From Propylenella binzhouense (GTDB taxonomy: Bacteria; Pseudomonadota; Alphaproteobacteria; Rhizobiales; Afifellaceae), in the NCBI RefSeq assembly GCF_009866965.1, contig NZ_SPKJ01000045.1:1-32208 (forward strand): 32,208 bases of DNA, given 5' to 3'. The first letter of the stretch is position 1. The number at the start of each line of letters is the position of its first letter. The notes beneath the pieces are model-generated. The model searched no databases, was not told where the DNA came from, and was given only the letters and a program-made list of their open reading frames with translations. This document shows, one piece after another, positions 14,722-24,452 of the stretch. The position numbers and the translations under genes were made by a program.

Positions 14722-16159
14722 GGAACATCTCCAGCATGCGCGCCTCCGAGACGGGGCTTTCGACGACCATGACGATCTCGGGCTTGTTGGAGGAGGCCCG
14801 CACGAGCCCCCAGGTTCCATCCGCATTCGTCACACGCGCGCCGTTCACGGTCGCGAGCTCGCGGACCGGCTGCCCCGCCAGGGCCCCGCCCTGCCGCAGC
14901 GTCGCCTCGAGGTCCGCTACGACGCGGTCGACCACGCCGTATTTCGTCTCGTCGTCGCAATGGACTGCCATAGTCGGCGATCCCCAGGTCGTCGGCAAGG
15001 AGCGGCGAAGATCGGCCATGCTCCGGTCCGGGTGGCGGTCGAGCAGGTCGAGGATGGCGAGCGCGGAGACAAGCGCGTCGTCATAGCCCCGCCCGACCGG
15101 CGGACCGAAGAAGTAGTGCCCCGACTTCTCGAAGCCCGCCGTCGCGCCGCATTCCATGACCCGGCGCTTCAGATAGGAATGGCCGGTCTTCCAGTACTCG
15201 ACCGTCGCCCCGTTCGCGCAGAGGACCGGATCGTCTTGGAAGAGCCCGGTCGATTTCACGTCGACGACGAAGCGCGATCCGGGATTTCGGGACGAAATGT
15301 CGCGGGCAAGCAGCAGGCCCACCTTGTCCGCGAACAATGCGACGCCCTCGTCGTCCACAACGCCGCAGCGGTCGCCGTCGCCGTCGAAGCCGAACCCGAT
15401 CGCGGCGCCCGAGCCGAGCACGGCCTCGCGGATCGCGCCGAGCATCGTCATGTCCTCCGGGTTGGGATTGTATCGCGGGAAGCTGTGGTCGAGTTCCGCG
15501 TCGAGCGGGATGACCTCGACGCCGGCGGCCGCGAGCGCCTGCGGCGCGAAGGCCCCGGCCGTGCCGTTGCCGCAGGCGGCCACGACCCGGATCGGGCGGC
15601 GGAGCCTCGGCCGGGCGGCGAGGTCGGCGAGGTAGCGTTCCGCCATGTCGCCGACGAAGACGTAGGCGCCGCCGCTCCGCGGCGCGAAGCGGCCGGCGAG
15701 CACGATCTCCCGGAGGCGGCCCATCTCCTCCGGGCCGAAGGTGAGCGGGCGCTGCGCGCCCATCTTGACGCCGGTCCAGCCATTCTCGTTGTGCGACGCG
15801 GTCACCATCGCCACCGCCGGCACGTCGAGCGCGAACTGCGCGAAATAGGCCATCGGCGTGAGCGCGAGGCCGATGTCGTGGACCTTGAGCCCGGCCGCCA
15901 TCATGCCCGTGGCAAGTGCCGTCTTGATCGACGCCGAATAGAAGCGGAAGTCGTGGCCGGTCACGATTTCCGGGGAAATTCCCATCTCGTGGACGAGCGT
16001 CCCGATCCCCATCCCGAGGGCCTGGACGCCCATCAGGTTGATCTCCTCGCCGTAGCGCCAGCGCGCGTCGTATTCCCGGAAGCCGGTCGGCTTCACCATC
16101 GGCACGGATTCGTAGGCGCGGGTATTCGGGCGCAGGAACGGCTCGGGCTTCGGAAACAC
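14660..16159 (-). CDS. manB: Phosphomannomutase/phosphoglucomutase
   Basis: This 499-residue alpha-D-phosphohexomutase interconverts hexose-6- and hexose-1-phosphate for sugar-nucleotide and surface-polysaccharide synthesis. The phosphoserine loop is VTASHN (119-124, Ser122), the Mg-binding loop is FDGDGDRCG (258-266), and the sugar-binding loop appears as GFEKSGHYFF. A C-terminal domain follows with LVRASSNKPEIVMVVE, the phosphate-binding motif. The frame stays open far upstream, but family members begin at PKPxPFLxPNTxAYE, which puts the start at a GTG at 16159 preceded by GGGGGAG. That ribosome-binding site can pair with CTCCCCGG just upstream. The gene lies 38 nt after the protease gene and overlaps the start of the PhnD-like gene. 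Confidence 0.93.
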   Translation of the reverse strand: MFPKPEPFLRPNTRAYESVPMVKPTGFREYDARWRYGEEINLMGVQALGMGIGTLVHEMGISPEIVTGHDFRFYSASIKTALATGMMAAGLKVHDIGLALTPMAYFAQFALDVPAVAMVTASHNENGWTGVKMGAQRPLTFGPEEMGRLREIVLAGRFAPRSGGAYVFVGDMAERYLADLAARPRLRRPIRVVAACGNGTAGAFAPQALAAAGVEVIPLDAELDHSFPRYNPNPEDMTMLGAIREAVLGSGAAIGFGFDGDGDRCGVVDDEGVALFADKVGLLLARDISSRNPGSRFVVDVKSTGLFQDDPVLCANGATVEYWKTGHSYLKRRVMECGATAGFEKSGHYFFGPPVGRGYDDALVSALAILDLLDRHPDRSMADLRRSLPTTWGSPTMAVHCDDETKYGVVDRVVADLEATLRQGGALAGQPVRELATVNGARVTNADGTWGLVRASSNKPEIVMVVESPVSEARMLEMFHALDLVLRRNGEVGPFNQTP

Positions 16160-16162
16160 GGG

Positions 16163-16188
16163 CTCCCCCGGGGCGGCATGCCGGGGAG
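16163..16188 (-). promoter_or_regulatory. Hairpin covering the manB ribosome-binding site
   Basis: On the minus strand CTCCCCGG (16188-16181) can pair with CCGGGGGAG (16171-16163), with one G bulged and a 9-nt loop. The second arm contains the GGGGGAG that serves the GTG start of manB four bases on. The hairpin would hide the ribosome-binding site. It may instead mark the end of the protease message. The pairing is seen; the regulatory role is inferred. Confidence 0.35.
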
Positions 16189-16197
16189 CGAAGCCGA

Positions 16198-16710
16198 TCA
16201 GTCCTCCAGGATCAAGGTGCCGTTCGAGACCTCGAACCGGCCGAGCCGGTTGAGAAAGCTCGCGCCGAGCAGACTCATGCCAAGTTGCGCATCCGGAATG
16301 ACGAGCGCGCGCACGTCGCCGACGTCGATGTCGCTGACGGCCACGCTGTCGAGCGTCGTCTCCGCCCCGTAGGTGGTCCCGTTGGCGGTCTGGACGGGAT
16401 GGCTGAAATCGGCGCGGACGGTGCGCAATCCGACGCGCGCGGCGTCGGATTGCCGGAGCACCACGACGGTCGCGCCGGTATCGACCATGAGCCGGATCGG
16501 CCGCAGATTGATGGCAGCGTCGACGTAATAGTGGCCGTCCGCGCCGGCCCGGATCGCGATCCGGCGCGGGCCCGCCGCCTTCGCGGCCTGGCGTCCGTTC
16601 GGGCGCTCCCCGACCAGGCCGTCCGCCGGCGCGGCATAGCGCGCGACGATGCCCGGCACGGATGCCGCGGCGAGTGCGATCAGCACGGAGAGGACGAGGA
16701 GATTGCGCAT
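16198..16710 (-). CDS. Retropepsin-like aspartic protease (clan AA, TIGR02281 type)
   Basis: This 170-residue protein has an N-terminal membrane anchor or signal (LLVLSVLIALAAASVPGIVA, about 4-23), a linker, and a retroviral-type aspartic protease domain. The active-site motif is LMVDTGATVVVL (75-85, DTG at 77-79), followed by NGTTYGAETTLDSVAVSDI, and a C-terminal LLGASFLNRLGRFEV motif close to the family's usual LGMSFLxRL. Single-lobe proteases of this type must dimerise. Substrates are unknown; the active site would be periplasmic. The ATG at 16710 is chosen because translation upstream of it is unconserved and basic. It may form an operon with manB. Confidence 0.86.
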   Translation of the reverse strand: MRNLLVLSVLIALAAASVPGIVARYAAPADGLVGERPNGRQAAKAAGPRRIAIRAGADGHYYVDAAINLRPIRLMVDTGATVVVLRQSDAARVGLRTVRADFSHPVQTANGTTYGAETTLDSVAVSDIDVGDVRALVIPDAQLGMSLLGASFLNRLGRFEVSNGTLILED

Positions 16711-16871
16711 CGGCCGGCCCGCATGAAGACTGCCCGAAAAGCGGAAAGGAATGGTTGAGGGAGCGCGGACGGGCCCGCCCAGGCGACCGCCGCGACCGAT
16801 CTTCGACCTCCGCCGGAACGCGGAACCCGGTCGCGGGTTGATCGGGCGACGAAGGATCAAGGGAGCCCCTG

Positions 16872-17351
16872 ATGGACCTCTGGCAAAGGATCGGGCTCTC
16901 GGCCCTCGTGACGGGCACCGTCGCGAGCATTGCCACGACCGCGGCGCTCGCCGGGCTCGCGAGCGCGGAAGGCAAGAGCCCCTTGCAGCCGACCAATTCC
17001 ACGAGCCACTGGCTGCACGGCGGGGCGGCAGGCCGCGTGACGGCGGCGGATCTCGAGCACACCGCGCTCGGCTATGCGACCCATCACGCCTCGGCGCTGT
17101 TCTGGGCGCTTCCGTTCGAGATCTGGCTCGCCTTCCGTCCGCCGCGTTCGACGCCGGAGCTCCTTGCCGACGTCGCGGCCATGTCCGCCATCGCGGCCGC
17201 CGTCGATTACGGTCTCGCGCCGAAGCGGCTCACGCCGGGATGGGAGGAGGTCCTGCCAACGCGCTCGATCGCGGCGACCTACGGCGTCCTCGCCCTCGGG
17301 CTCGCCGCCGGCGCCTTGCTCGCGCGCAATTTCCGCCCTGCGCTGCGCTGA
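16872..17351 (+). CDS. Conserved small membrane protein of unknown function
   Basis: This 159-residue protein is predicted to have four hydrophobic helices (about 7-29, 75-90, 103-118 and 134-152). Between the first and second lies a soluble stretch with SHWLHGGAAGR and then ALGYATHHASALFWALPFE, giving a cluster of conserved-looking histidines (HW, HG, THH) near the membrane. I do not recognise a named family. The His-rich face suggests metal or haem binding, but this is speculation. GGGAG lies about eight bases before the ATG. It is transcribed alone, divergent from the protease gene and convergent with upp. Confidence 0.75.
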   Translation: MDLWQRIGLSALVTGTVASIATTAALAGLASAEGKSPLQPTNSTSHWLHGGAAGRVTAADLEHTALGYATHHASALFWALPFEIWLAFRPPRSTPELLADVAAMSAIAAAVDYGLAPKRLTPGWEEVLPTRSIAATYGVLALGLAAGALLARNFRPALR

Positions 17352-17387
17352 GACCGGGCCCGGGCCGCCGGCTTCCGCGCCGCCCCG

Positions 17388-18029
17388 TCACTTCGTGCCG
17401 TACATGCGGTCGCCCGCATCGCCGAGGCCCGGCACGATGTAGCCGTGATCGTCGAGGTGGCTGTCGATCGCGGCCGTGAAGACCGGCACGTCCGGATGGG
17501 CCGCCCGGAAGCGCCTGATGCCCTCCGGGGCCGCGAGCAGGCAGACGAACCGCACATCCTTCGCGCCGCGGCTCTTCAGCAGGTTGATCGCCGCGACCGC
17601 CGAGTTGGCGGTGGCGAGCATCGGATCGACGGCGATCACCGTGCGCTCCGAGAGGTCCTCCGGCGCCTTGAAGTAGTACTCCACCGGCTGCAGCGTCTTC
17701 GGGTCGCGATACATGCCGATATGGGCGACGCGCGCGGACGGGACGAGGTCGAGCATGCCTTCGAGAAGGCCGTTGCCGGCGCGCAGGATGGAGGCGAAGA
17801 CCAGCTTCTTCCCGGCGATCTTCTTCGCCTGCATGGGGGCGAGCGGAGTCCTGATCGCCACGGTCTCGAGCGGCAGGTCGCGCGTCGCCTCGTAGCAGAT
17901 GAGGGCGGCCGTCTCGCGCAGGAGCTGCCGGAACCCGCGCGTCGAGGTTTCGGCGTCGCGCATGATGGTGAGCTTGTGCTGGACGAGCGGATGGTCGACG
18001 ACCGTCACGCCTTCGAATTCTGCCGCCAT
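17388..18029 (-). CDS. upp: Uracil phosphoribosyltransferase
   Basis: This 213-residue cytosolic enzyme converts uracil plus PRPP to UMP. Family features are [15 protein letters not shown] at the N-terminus (11-25), [26 protein letters not shown] (81-99), the PRPP loop [10 protein letters not shown] (135-144), and LLAAPEGI, with [15 protein letters not shown] at the C-terminus. The PRPP loop has AN where most family members have GG, or GN in rhizobia. The start at 18029 has AAGGAGG upstream. It is the last gene of the nucleoside salvage cluster, 94 nt after the sulfotransferase gene, and a plausible promoter lies in that gap. Uracil released by DeoA after cytidine deamination would be its substrate. 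Confidence 0.95.
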   Translation of the reverse strand: MAAEFEGVTVVDHPLVQHKLTIMRDAETSTRGFRQLLRETAALICYEATRDLPLETVAIRTPLAPMQAKKIAGKKLVFASILRAGNGLLEGMLDLVPSARVAHIGMYRDPKTLQPVEYYFKAPEDLSERTVIAVDPMLATANSAVAAINLLKSRGAKDVRFVCLLAAPEGIRRFRAAHPDVPVFTAAIDSHLDDHGYIVPGLGDAGDRMYGTK

Positions 18030-18055
18030 CGGCGCCTCCTTGCCGTTGCCTGCGC

Positions 18056-18084
18056 CTTGTATGTGGCCGGCGCGAGCGCGCCAA
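18056..18084 (-). promoter_or_regulatory. Possible promoter of upp
   Basis: The minus strand has TTGGCG (18084-18079) and TACAAG (18061-18056) separated by exactly 17 nt. Each matches four of six bases of the sigma-70 consensus. Transcription would start roughly 20 nt before the upp ATG. This would let upp be made independently of the long operon upstream. Confidence 0.35.
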
Positions 18085-18123
18085 GGGGCGACCATCCGGG
18101 GCCGGCACCGGGCGCGATCCGGG

Positions 18124-18975
18124 TCACCGGCGCAACGGCCACGCGCCCTGCCACCAGCGGCGCCTCTTGCGTTCGCGCGCGATCGCGATCAGCCGCTCGA
18201 CATAGGCGGATCCGGTCTCCGGGTCGAGGCGGTCGACCGGATCGAGCGTCCAGTCGGAATATCCCGCCGCAGCGAGGACCGGCTCGTATTCCGGCCTGAA
18301 ATGGGCGACGTCCTCCGGCGTGAAGTAGCGCCGCCAGTTCTGTGCGTCGGCGGTGCGCCGACGGTGCGGAAAGCGCGGCTGCACGGTGTCCTCGACGGAA
18401 TCGCAGCCGAGATATCCGGCGAGCGCAGCCCGCTCCCCCCGCACGAAGTCCTCGTAGCGCAGGACCAGCTTCCGGGGCCCAAGGCCCGACACGAAGCCGA
18501 AATAATTGCGGTTCTTGCCGATATCCTCGATCGCGCCCTTTCCGAAGATGGTCTCCCGGCCCGCGATCAGATCCTTGATAGGAACGCTCCGCGGCGCCGC
18601 TTCCTTCCGGCGCAGGAGATCGAGCCAGCGCCCGCACGCGACCGGATCGTATCCGCTGCCGTCGATATGGCTCAGGATGAAGAAGTGCAGGCGGCTGATC
18701 AGTTCGTCGCGCGGATCCCGCATGACGAAGACGCGGCGGTCGAAGCGGAGCGCGCACTCGTTCGCGACGACGGCCCGCCTCAGATTGGGCCGATCGCTCC
18801 AGTGCTCGAAGATGACCTTCGCGACGACGCCTTCCGTCCCGAGCAGCGCGCGTTCGTGGAACGCGTCGATCGTGCGGGGTTCGGAAAGGTAGTGCCGCGC
18901 GCCGACCGCCTGCTGGACCGCCTCCGAGACGACCGTCGTTCCGGTGCGGGCGAGCCCCATGACGAGCACGTTCAA
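18124..18975 (-). CDS. Sulfotransferase-family protein
   Basis: This 283-residue cytosolic protein has the folds and motifs of PAPS-dependent sulfotransferases. The 5'-phosphosulfate loop is GLARTGTT (7-14) after the first strand, SEPR lies at 31-34, and the 3'-phosphate motif region is [18 protein letters not shown] (82-99). [13 protein letters not shown] follows near residue 165. The C-terminal part has [16 protein letters not shown] and an AGYSDW end, as in bacterial sulfotransferase-like proteins. The acceptor cannot be deduced. It lies 45 nt after the PhyH-like gene and 94 nt before upp on the same strand. Its position inside a nucleoside salvage cluster is unusual. Confidence 0.8.
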   Translation of the reverse strand: MNVLVMGLARTGTTVVSEAVQQAVGARHYLSEPRTIDAFHERALLGTEGVVAKVIFEHWSDRPNLRRAVVANECALRFDRRVFVMRDPRDELISRLHFFILSHIDGSGYDPVACGRWLDLLRRKEAAPRSVPIKDLIAGRETIFGKGAIEDIGKNRNYFGFVSGLGPRKLVLRYEDFVRGERAALAGYLGCDSVEDTVQPRFPHRRRTADAQNWRRYFTPEDVAHFRPEYEPVLAAAGYSDWTLDPVDRLDPETGSAYVERLIAIARERKRRRWWQGAWPLRR

Positions 18976-19020
18976 GCAGGACTCTCGCGAACAGCTCTCG
19001 ATGAACGGGGCATCAGGGGC

Positions 19021-19917
19021 CTATGCCGCTCCGGCGGCCGGTTCGGAGAAGCCCCGGAACGGCATGGACGCCCTGCGCTTCAGCCAGTTGTCGGCCGACC
19101 ATTCCGCCGCGCGGTCGACGACGTGGAGCGTCACCGCCTCGCGCGGCCGCGGCGTGCGGTTCGGTGCCGAGCCGTGCGGCAGCAGCCCGTGCAGGACGAC
19201 GAGCGTGCCGGATTTCGCTTCAAGCGCGACCATCTCCTGCTCGTCCCAGCCGATGTCGTGGAGCCGGGTCATGACGAGCTGATCACCCTGGTAGTGGAAG
19301 CGCTCGCGGAGCCCGTCCGCATGGCCGCCCGGAATGGCGAGCAGGCAGCCGTTCTCCGCATCGGCGTCGTCGAGCGCGAACCAGAATCCGACCACGGATT
19401 CCGGCCTTGTATGGAGGAAGCTCGCGTCCTGGTGCATGCCGACCTCGCCGCCGATATGCGGCTGCTTGAAGATCACCATCGACTGGGCCAGGGCGGGATC
19501 CCGCATGCCGAGATCCTCGCAGAGTGCGGCGAGCCGGGGATCGCGGCAGAACCGGTCGAACACCGGGTCGAGGTCATGGAGCGCATGCCCGATCTTGTTG
19601 AGCGCGCGCCGCTTCGCCGCTGCGAGCCTGCCCTGCTCGTCGAAAGCCTCGGCTTCGAAGAAGAAGCGGATCTTGTCGCCCGATTCGCGGAAGTAGAGGT
19701 CCTGCACGTGCTCGGCGCCGCGGGTCGAGAAGATCGAGCGCACGGACTCGGGATCGAACCCCTCCACCAGACCGTCGATCCTCGCCCTGAGTTCGGCCAG
19801 TTCCGCCGGCCGCACGAACTCGTCGCGGACGAGATAGCCGTCGCGGTCCCACGCCTCGCGCATGCCGATGGTGAGGTGCCCGTCGCCGGACGCCCGGAAA
19901 TGCCGTGCCGCTCGCAT
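19021..19917 (-). CDS. Phytanoyl-CoA dioxygenase (PhyH) family protein
   Basis: This protein of up to 298 residues is an Fe(II)/2-oxoglutarate-dependent oxygenase. The metal triad is visible: HxD at H162-Q-D164 in GGEVGMHQDASFLHT, and the distal His at H248 in LLPHGSAPN. An Arg for 2-oxoglutarate lies a few residues on (R254, R257 or R259). Segments such as IFKQPHIGGEVG and ENGCLLAIPGGH recall the PHYHD1-like branch rather than true phytanoyl-CoA hydroxylases. The substrate is unknown. ATG at 19917 is used here; ATG at 19863 (MREAWDRDGYLV) is also possible and gives a more typical N-terminus. Neither has a strong ribosome-binding site. The gene begins 26 nt after deoB. Confidence 0.88.
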   Translation of the reverse strand: MRAARHFRASGDGHLTIGMREAWDRDGYLVRDEFVRPAELAELRARIDGLVEGFDPESVRSIFSTRGAEHVQDLYFRESGDKIRFFFEAEAFDEQGRLAAAKRRALNKIGHALHDLDPVFDRFCRDPRLAALCEDLGMRDPALAQSMVIFKQPHIGGEVGMHQDASFLHTRPESVVGFWFALDDADAENGCLLAIPGGHADGLRERFHYQGDQLVMTRLHDIGWDEQEMVALEAKSGTLVVLHGLLPHGSAPNRTPRPREAVTLHVVDRAAEWSADNWLKRRASMPFRGFSEPAAGAA

Positions 19918-19943
19918 CGGCCGGATGATAGCCGGCCCGCCGG

Positions 19944-21164
19944 TCACATCAAGCTGGTGCCGCACCGTATCCGCGGCAGCGCCAGATGCGCGGCGATGGT
20001 CTGTGCGACATCCGCATAGGTCCTGCGCTCGCCGGCCGGGCGACCCTCGATGCCCGGGCCGAAGGCGAGGACCGGGATGTTCTCCCGGGTGTGATCCGAA
20101 CCGCGAAAGGTGGGATCGTTGCCGTGATCGGCCGTAAGGACGACGAGATCGCCCGGGCGAAGAACCCGGAGGAGCCGCGGCAGACGCGCGTCGAAGTCCT
20201 CGAGACAGGCGGCATAACCCGCGACGTCGCGCCGATGGCCGTAGATCTGGTCGAAATCGATGAAGTTCGTCACGACGAGGTCGCCGTCCTTCGCTTCGGC
20301 CGCCGCCTCGAGGGTCGCCTCGAACTGCGACGCGTTCTCCGGCGCCTTCAGCACGCGGGAGACGCCGCGGCCGGAGAATATGTCGCCGATCTTGCCGACG
20401 CCGAACACCGTGCGGCCGGCCGCCACCGCGTCGTCGAGGAGCGTCGGCTCGGGCGGCGGCACGGCGAAGTCGCGTCGGTGGCCGGTCCGCTCGAACCCGG
20501 ACTGCGCGTCGCCGAGGAACGGCCGCGCTATCACCCGGCCGATCCGGAGCGGGTCGCAGAGGCGGCGGGCGATGCGGCAGACCTCGTAGAGACGCTCGAG
20601 GCCGAACGCCTCCTCGTGCGCGGCGATCTGGAAGACGGAATCGGCCGAGGTGTAGCAGATCGGCTTGCCCGTGCGCACGTGCTCGGCGCCGAGCTCGGCG
20701 ATCACGGCGGTGCCGGAGGCGTGCCTGTTGCCGAGAATGCCGGGCAGGCCCGCCTCCGCGATCAGCGCCGCCGTCAGCGCCTCCGGGAAGGCCGGTATCG
20801 TGTCGGGGAAGTAGCCCCACGTGAACGGCACCGGAAGTCCGGCGAGCTCCCAATGGCCGGACTGGGTGTCCTTGCCCTTGGAGACTTCCCGCGCGAAACC
20901 CCAGATCGCCTCGGGACGCTCGATCCGCTCGATCCCGGCCGGGTGGCTGCCCGTCGAGGCTTCGGCGGCGCGCCCGATGCCCAGGCGGTTCATGACCGGT
21001 ATTGCAAGCGGGCCGGAACGCCCGCCCGGAACGTCGGCGCGCCCGGCCGCGCAGGCTCCGGCAATGTGGCCGAGCGTGTCGGCGCCGGCATCGCCGAACG
21101 CCGCTTCATCCGAGGCACCGCCGATGCCGACGGAATCCATGACCAGAAGGAAGGCCCGCGCCAT
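19944..21164 (-). CDS. deoB: Phosphopentomutase
   Basis: This 406-residue cytosolic Mn-dependent enzyme of the alkaline-phosphatase superfamily converts (deoxy)ribose-1-phosphate to the 5-phosphate. Motifs include [11 protein letters not shown] (6-16), GADTLGHIA (28-35), [13 protein letters not shown] (97-109, Thr100 the probable phospho-acceptor), [24 protein letters not shown] and [16 protein letters not shown], which carry the metal ligands. The length equals that of E. coli DeoB. Its ATG follows the deoA stop with no gap, and the ribosome-binding site GGGGAG lies inside the end of deoA, so the two are translationally coupled. Confidence 0.97.
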   Translation of the reverse strand: MARAFLLVMDSVGIGGASDEAAFGDAGADTLGHIAGACAAGRADVPGGRSGPLAIPVMNRLGIGRAAEASTGSHPAGIERIERPEAIWGFAREVSKGKDTQSGHWELAGLPVPFTWGYFPDTIPAFPEALTAALIAEAGLPGILGNRHASGTAVIAELGAEHVRTGKPICYTSADSVFQIAAHEEAFGLERLYEVCRIARRLCDPLRIGRVIARPFLGDAQSGFERTGHRRDFAVPPPEPTLLDDAVAAGRTVFGVGKIGDIFSGRGVSRVLKAPENASQFEATLEAAAEAKDGDLVVTNFIDFDQIYGHRRDVAGYAACLEDFDARLPRLLRVLRPGDLVVLTADHGNDPTFRGSDHTRENIPVLAFGPGIEGRPAGERRTYADVAQTIAAHLALPRIRCGTSLM

Positions 21165-22490
21165 TCAGCTCCCCTCAGCGCCGAACCGCTCGATGACGGC
21201 AGGCGACGGTTCGCGCGGCCCGCCGAGGCGATAGGCGGCCCGGACCGCCCGTGCAGCATGCTCCGCACCCGCATCGTCCCTCGAATGCACGATGCAGAGC
21301 GGCCGTTCCGGCCCCACCCGCTCGCCGAGCCCGGCAAGCTCCGCGAGCCCGACGGAGGGGTCGATCCGGTCGTCGGCCCGCATCCGCCCGCCCCCGAGCG
21401 CAACGACCGCGAGCCCGAGGGCACGCGTATCGATGCCGGCGACCCAGCCCCCTTCCCCGGGCAGGACCGGGCGCTGGACCGGTGCCGCGGGGAGGTGCAA
21501 GTCCGGCTCTTCGACGAGATCGCCCGGGCCGCCGAGGGCGGCGACCATGAGCGCGAAGCGCTCCGCCGCGCAGCCGTCCTCCAGCGCGACCCGCGCCGCG
21601 AGCTCGGCGGCGACATGATCTTCGGCGAGACCGCCGAGCACCAGCATTTCGCCGGCGAGGGCGAGGACGACCCTCTCCAGCCTGGTATCGCGCTGCTCCC
21701 CTGTCAGGAACCGGATCGCGTTCGCCACTTCGAGCGCATTGCCGGCCGCGGAGGCGAGCGGTTCGTCCATGCCCGTGAGGAGAGCAGAGGTCGAAAGCCC
21801 CGCTCCGTTCGCCACCCCGACCAGGCTGTCGGCGAGTGCGCGCCCGTCATCGATCCCTGCCATGAAGGCGCCCGAGCCCACCTTGACGTCGAGGACCAGC
21901 CCGTCGAGCCCGGCGGCGAGCTTCTTCGAAAGGATCGAGGCGGTGATGAGCGCGATCGATTCCACCGTCGCGGTCACGTCCCTGATGGCATAGAGGCGCC
22001 TGTCCGCGGGAGCGAGATCCGCCGTCTGCCCGATAATGGCGCAGCCCACCTCGGTGACCACGCGACGGAACTCCTCGAGGCCCGGCTGGCTGCGGTAGCC
22101 CGGAATGGAATCGAGCTTGTCGAGCGTGCCGCCGGTATGCCCCAGCCCGCGGCCGGAGATCATCGGCACCGCGCCGCCGCAGGCCGCCACGATCGGCGCC
22201 AGCATCAGCGAGACGTTGTCGCCGACGCCGCCCGTCGAGTGCTTGTCGAGCGCCGGCCGGTCGAGCCCGGACCAGTCGAGCACGGTCCCCGAATCGCGCA
22301 TCGCCTCGGTCAGCGCGACGCGCTCGGCCCTGTCGAGATCGCGGAAGAAGACGGCCATCGCGAAGGCGGCGACCTGACCTTCCGAAATCGACCCGTCGGT
22401 CAGGCCGGCGATGAAGAAGGCGATCTCCTCGTCCGAGAGCCGGTCGCCGTCGCGCTTCCTGCGGATGATCTCCTGCGGGAGGAGGCGCAT
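21165..22490 (-). CDS. deoA: Thymidine phosphorylase
   Basis: This 441-residue dimeric enzyme of nucleoside phosphorylase family II cleaves thymidine (and usually deoxyuridine) with phosphate to base and deoxyribose-1-phosphate. It begins [13 protein letters not shown], has the phosphate-binding KHSTGGVGD (83-91) and the family signature [20 protein letters not shown] (112-131). It continues with [22 protein letters not shown] and [18 protein letters not shown], the core of the active site. The length matches E. coli DeoA. It starts 3 nt after the deoC stop and runs straight into deoB. Confidence 0.97.
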   Translation of the reverse strand: MRLLPQEIIRRKRDGDRLSDEEIAFFIAGLTDGSISEGQVAAFAMAVFFRDLDRAERVALTEAMRDSGTVLDWSGLDRPALDKHSTGGVGDNVSLMLAPIVAACGGAVPMISGRGLGHTGGTLDKLDSIPGYRSQPGLEEFRRVVTEVGCAIIGQTADLAPADRRLYAIRDVTATVESIALITASILSKKLAAGLDGLVLDVKVGSGAFMAGIDDGRALADSLVGVANGAGLSTSALLTGMDEPLASAAGNALEVANAIRFLTGEQRDTRLERVVLALAGEMLVLGGLAEDHVAAELAARVALEDGCAAERFALMVAALGGPGDLVEEPDLHLPAAPVQRPVLPGEGGWVAGIDTRALGLAVVALGGGRMRADDRIDPSVGLAELAGLGERVGPERPLCIVHSRDDAGAEHAARAVRAAYRLGGPREPSPAVIERFGAEGS

Positions 22491-22493
22491 GCC

Positions 22494-23247
22494 TCAATAG
22501 CCGTCCGCATCCGCGGCGGCCGGCCCGCCGCCGAGCTCGGCGAGAAGGGCGTCGAGGAGCCCGGAGGCGCCGATGCGGAAGCGCTCCGGCGCCGGCCAGT
22601 CGGGGCCCAGGATCTCCGTCGCCAGACCGAAATAGACTGCGGCATCGTCGAGCGTGCGGATGCCGCCGGCGGCCTTGAAGCCGATCTCCCCGGAATATTC
22701 CGCGATCACGCCGAGCATCGTCCGCGCCGCCTCCGGCGTCGCGTTGACGGGAACCTTGCCCGTCGATGTCTTGATGAAATCGGCGCCGGAGCGGGCGGCG
22801 ATCTCCGCCGCCCTGCGGATGAGCTTCTCCTCCTTCAGCTCGCCCGTCTCGAGGATCACCTTCAGCACGACATCGTCGCCGATCGCCTCGCAGACCCGCA
22901 CGATCTCGGCTTCGGCATGCTCCGGGCGCGTGGCGACGAGGCGCCAGGCCATCACCATGTCGATCTCGTCGGCGCCGGCCGCGACCGCCGCCTCCGCTTC
23001 GGCCGCCGCCGCGTCGATATCCTCCCCGCCCGCCGGGAAGTTCGCGACCGCCGCCACGCGCACGGGACTGCCGCCGAGCCGCGCCACGGCCTGGGCCACG
23101 AAGCGGGGCCAGATGCAGACGGCGGCGACCGGCCCGTGCGCCGTCAGGGCACGTTCGCACAGCCGTTCCACATCCTCCGGCGTGCAGCCGTCGGAGAGGT
23201 CGGTCAGATCGAGGCAGGCGAGCGCGCGCCGCGCGAGCGCCTTGCGT

Positions 23248-23261
<14 letters not shown>
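22494..23261 (-). CDS. deoC: Deoxyribose-phosphate aldolase
   Basis: This 255-residue class I aldolase splits deoxyribose-5-phosphate into acetaldehyde and glyceraldehyde-3-phosphate. The Schiff-base lysine is K164 in ADFIKTSTGK; K196 in IGFKAAGGIRT is the second catalytic lysine, and D101 lies in DEIDMVMAW. It has the longer DeoC architecture of E. coli type (about 255 residues). Its start overlaps the end of the phosphorylase gene upstream by 14 nt and its stop is 3 nt before deoA, so it is embedded in the salvage operon. Confidence 0.96.
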
Positions 23262-24053
<792 letters not shown>

Positions 24054-24057
<4 letters not shown>

Positions 24058-24452
24058 CGCGGCCCGAGGCCGAAGGCGTGCGGCAGGAGATCAGCGAGGA
24101 GCACCGTCTCCACGACGCCCTCCGCATCGCAAAGATGGACTTTCGTCTCCGGCGTGCTGAACTCCGCGAGGCGCTGCCTGCAGCCGCCGCAGGGGGTAGC
24201 GCGCTCCATCTTCTCCGCCACGACGGCGATCTCGGCAATCTGCCAGTCGCCGCCCATGATCATGTGCCCGATCGCCGTCGTCTCGGCGCACCAGCCCTCC
24301 GGGTAGGAGGCGTTCTCGACGTTGCAGCCGGCATAGATGGCGCCGGAGGGCGTGCGCACCGCCGCGCCCACGGGAAACTTCGAATAGGGCGAATGGGAAA
24401 AGGCCATTGCATTCCGGGCCGCCTGGAACAGCGCGTGGGACTCGTCCGCCAT
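24054..24452 (-). CDS. cdd: Cytidine deaminase
   Basis: This 132-residue homotetrameric-type enzyme converts cytidine and deoxycytidine to uridine and deoxyuridine. The zinc site is complete: CAE at 55-57 with the catalytic E57, and PCGGC at 87-91 (C88, C91). The substrate-binding segment GCNVENASYPEGW (42-54) and the N-terminal SPYSKFPVGAAV (21-32) are as in other bacterial Cdd. Its ATG overlaps the stop of the upstream permease gene by one base (TGATG) and its stop overlaps the phosphorylase start by 4 nt, so expression is coupled with transport. Confidence 0.97.

Noticed and set aside
14390-16372. Plus-strand open frame of 660 codons
   Set aside because: It is antisense to manB and the PhnD-like gene, with shadow-type composition and no motif.
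16160-17062. N-terminal extension of manB by about 300 residues in the same open frame
   Set aside because: The extension overlaps the protease gene and is basic and low in complexity; the conserved enzyme begins at the GTG at 16159.
17352-17387. GC-rich repeats between the convergent membrane-protein gene and upp
   Set aside because: Overlapping GGCC/CCGG palindromes but no extended stem and no T-tract.
19918-20853. Possible fusion of the PhyH-like protein to an upstream domain in the same open frame
   Set aside because: The upstream part is an alternative frame of deoB with shadow-like composition. The dioxygenase is complete without it.
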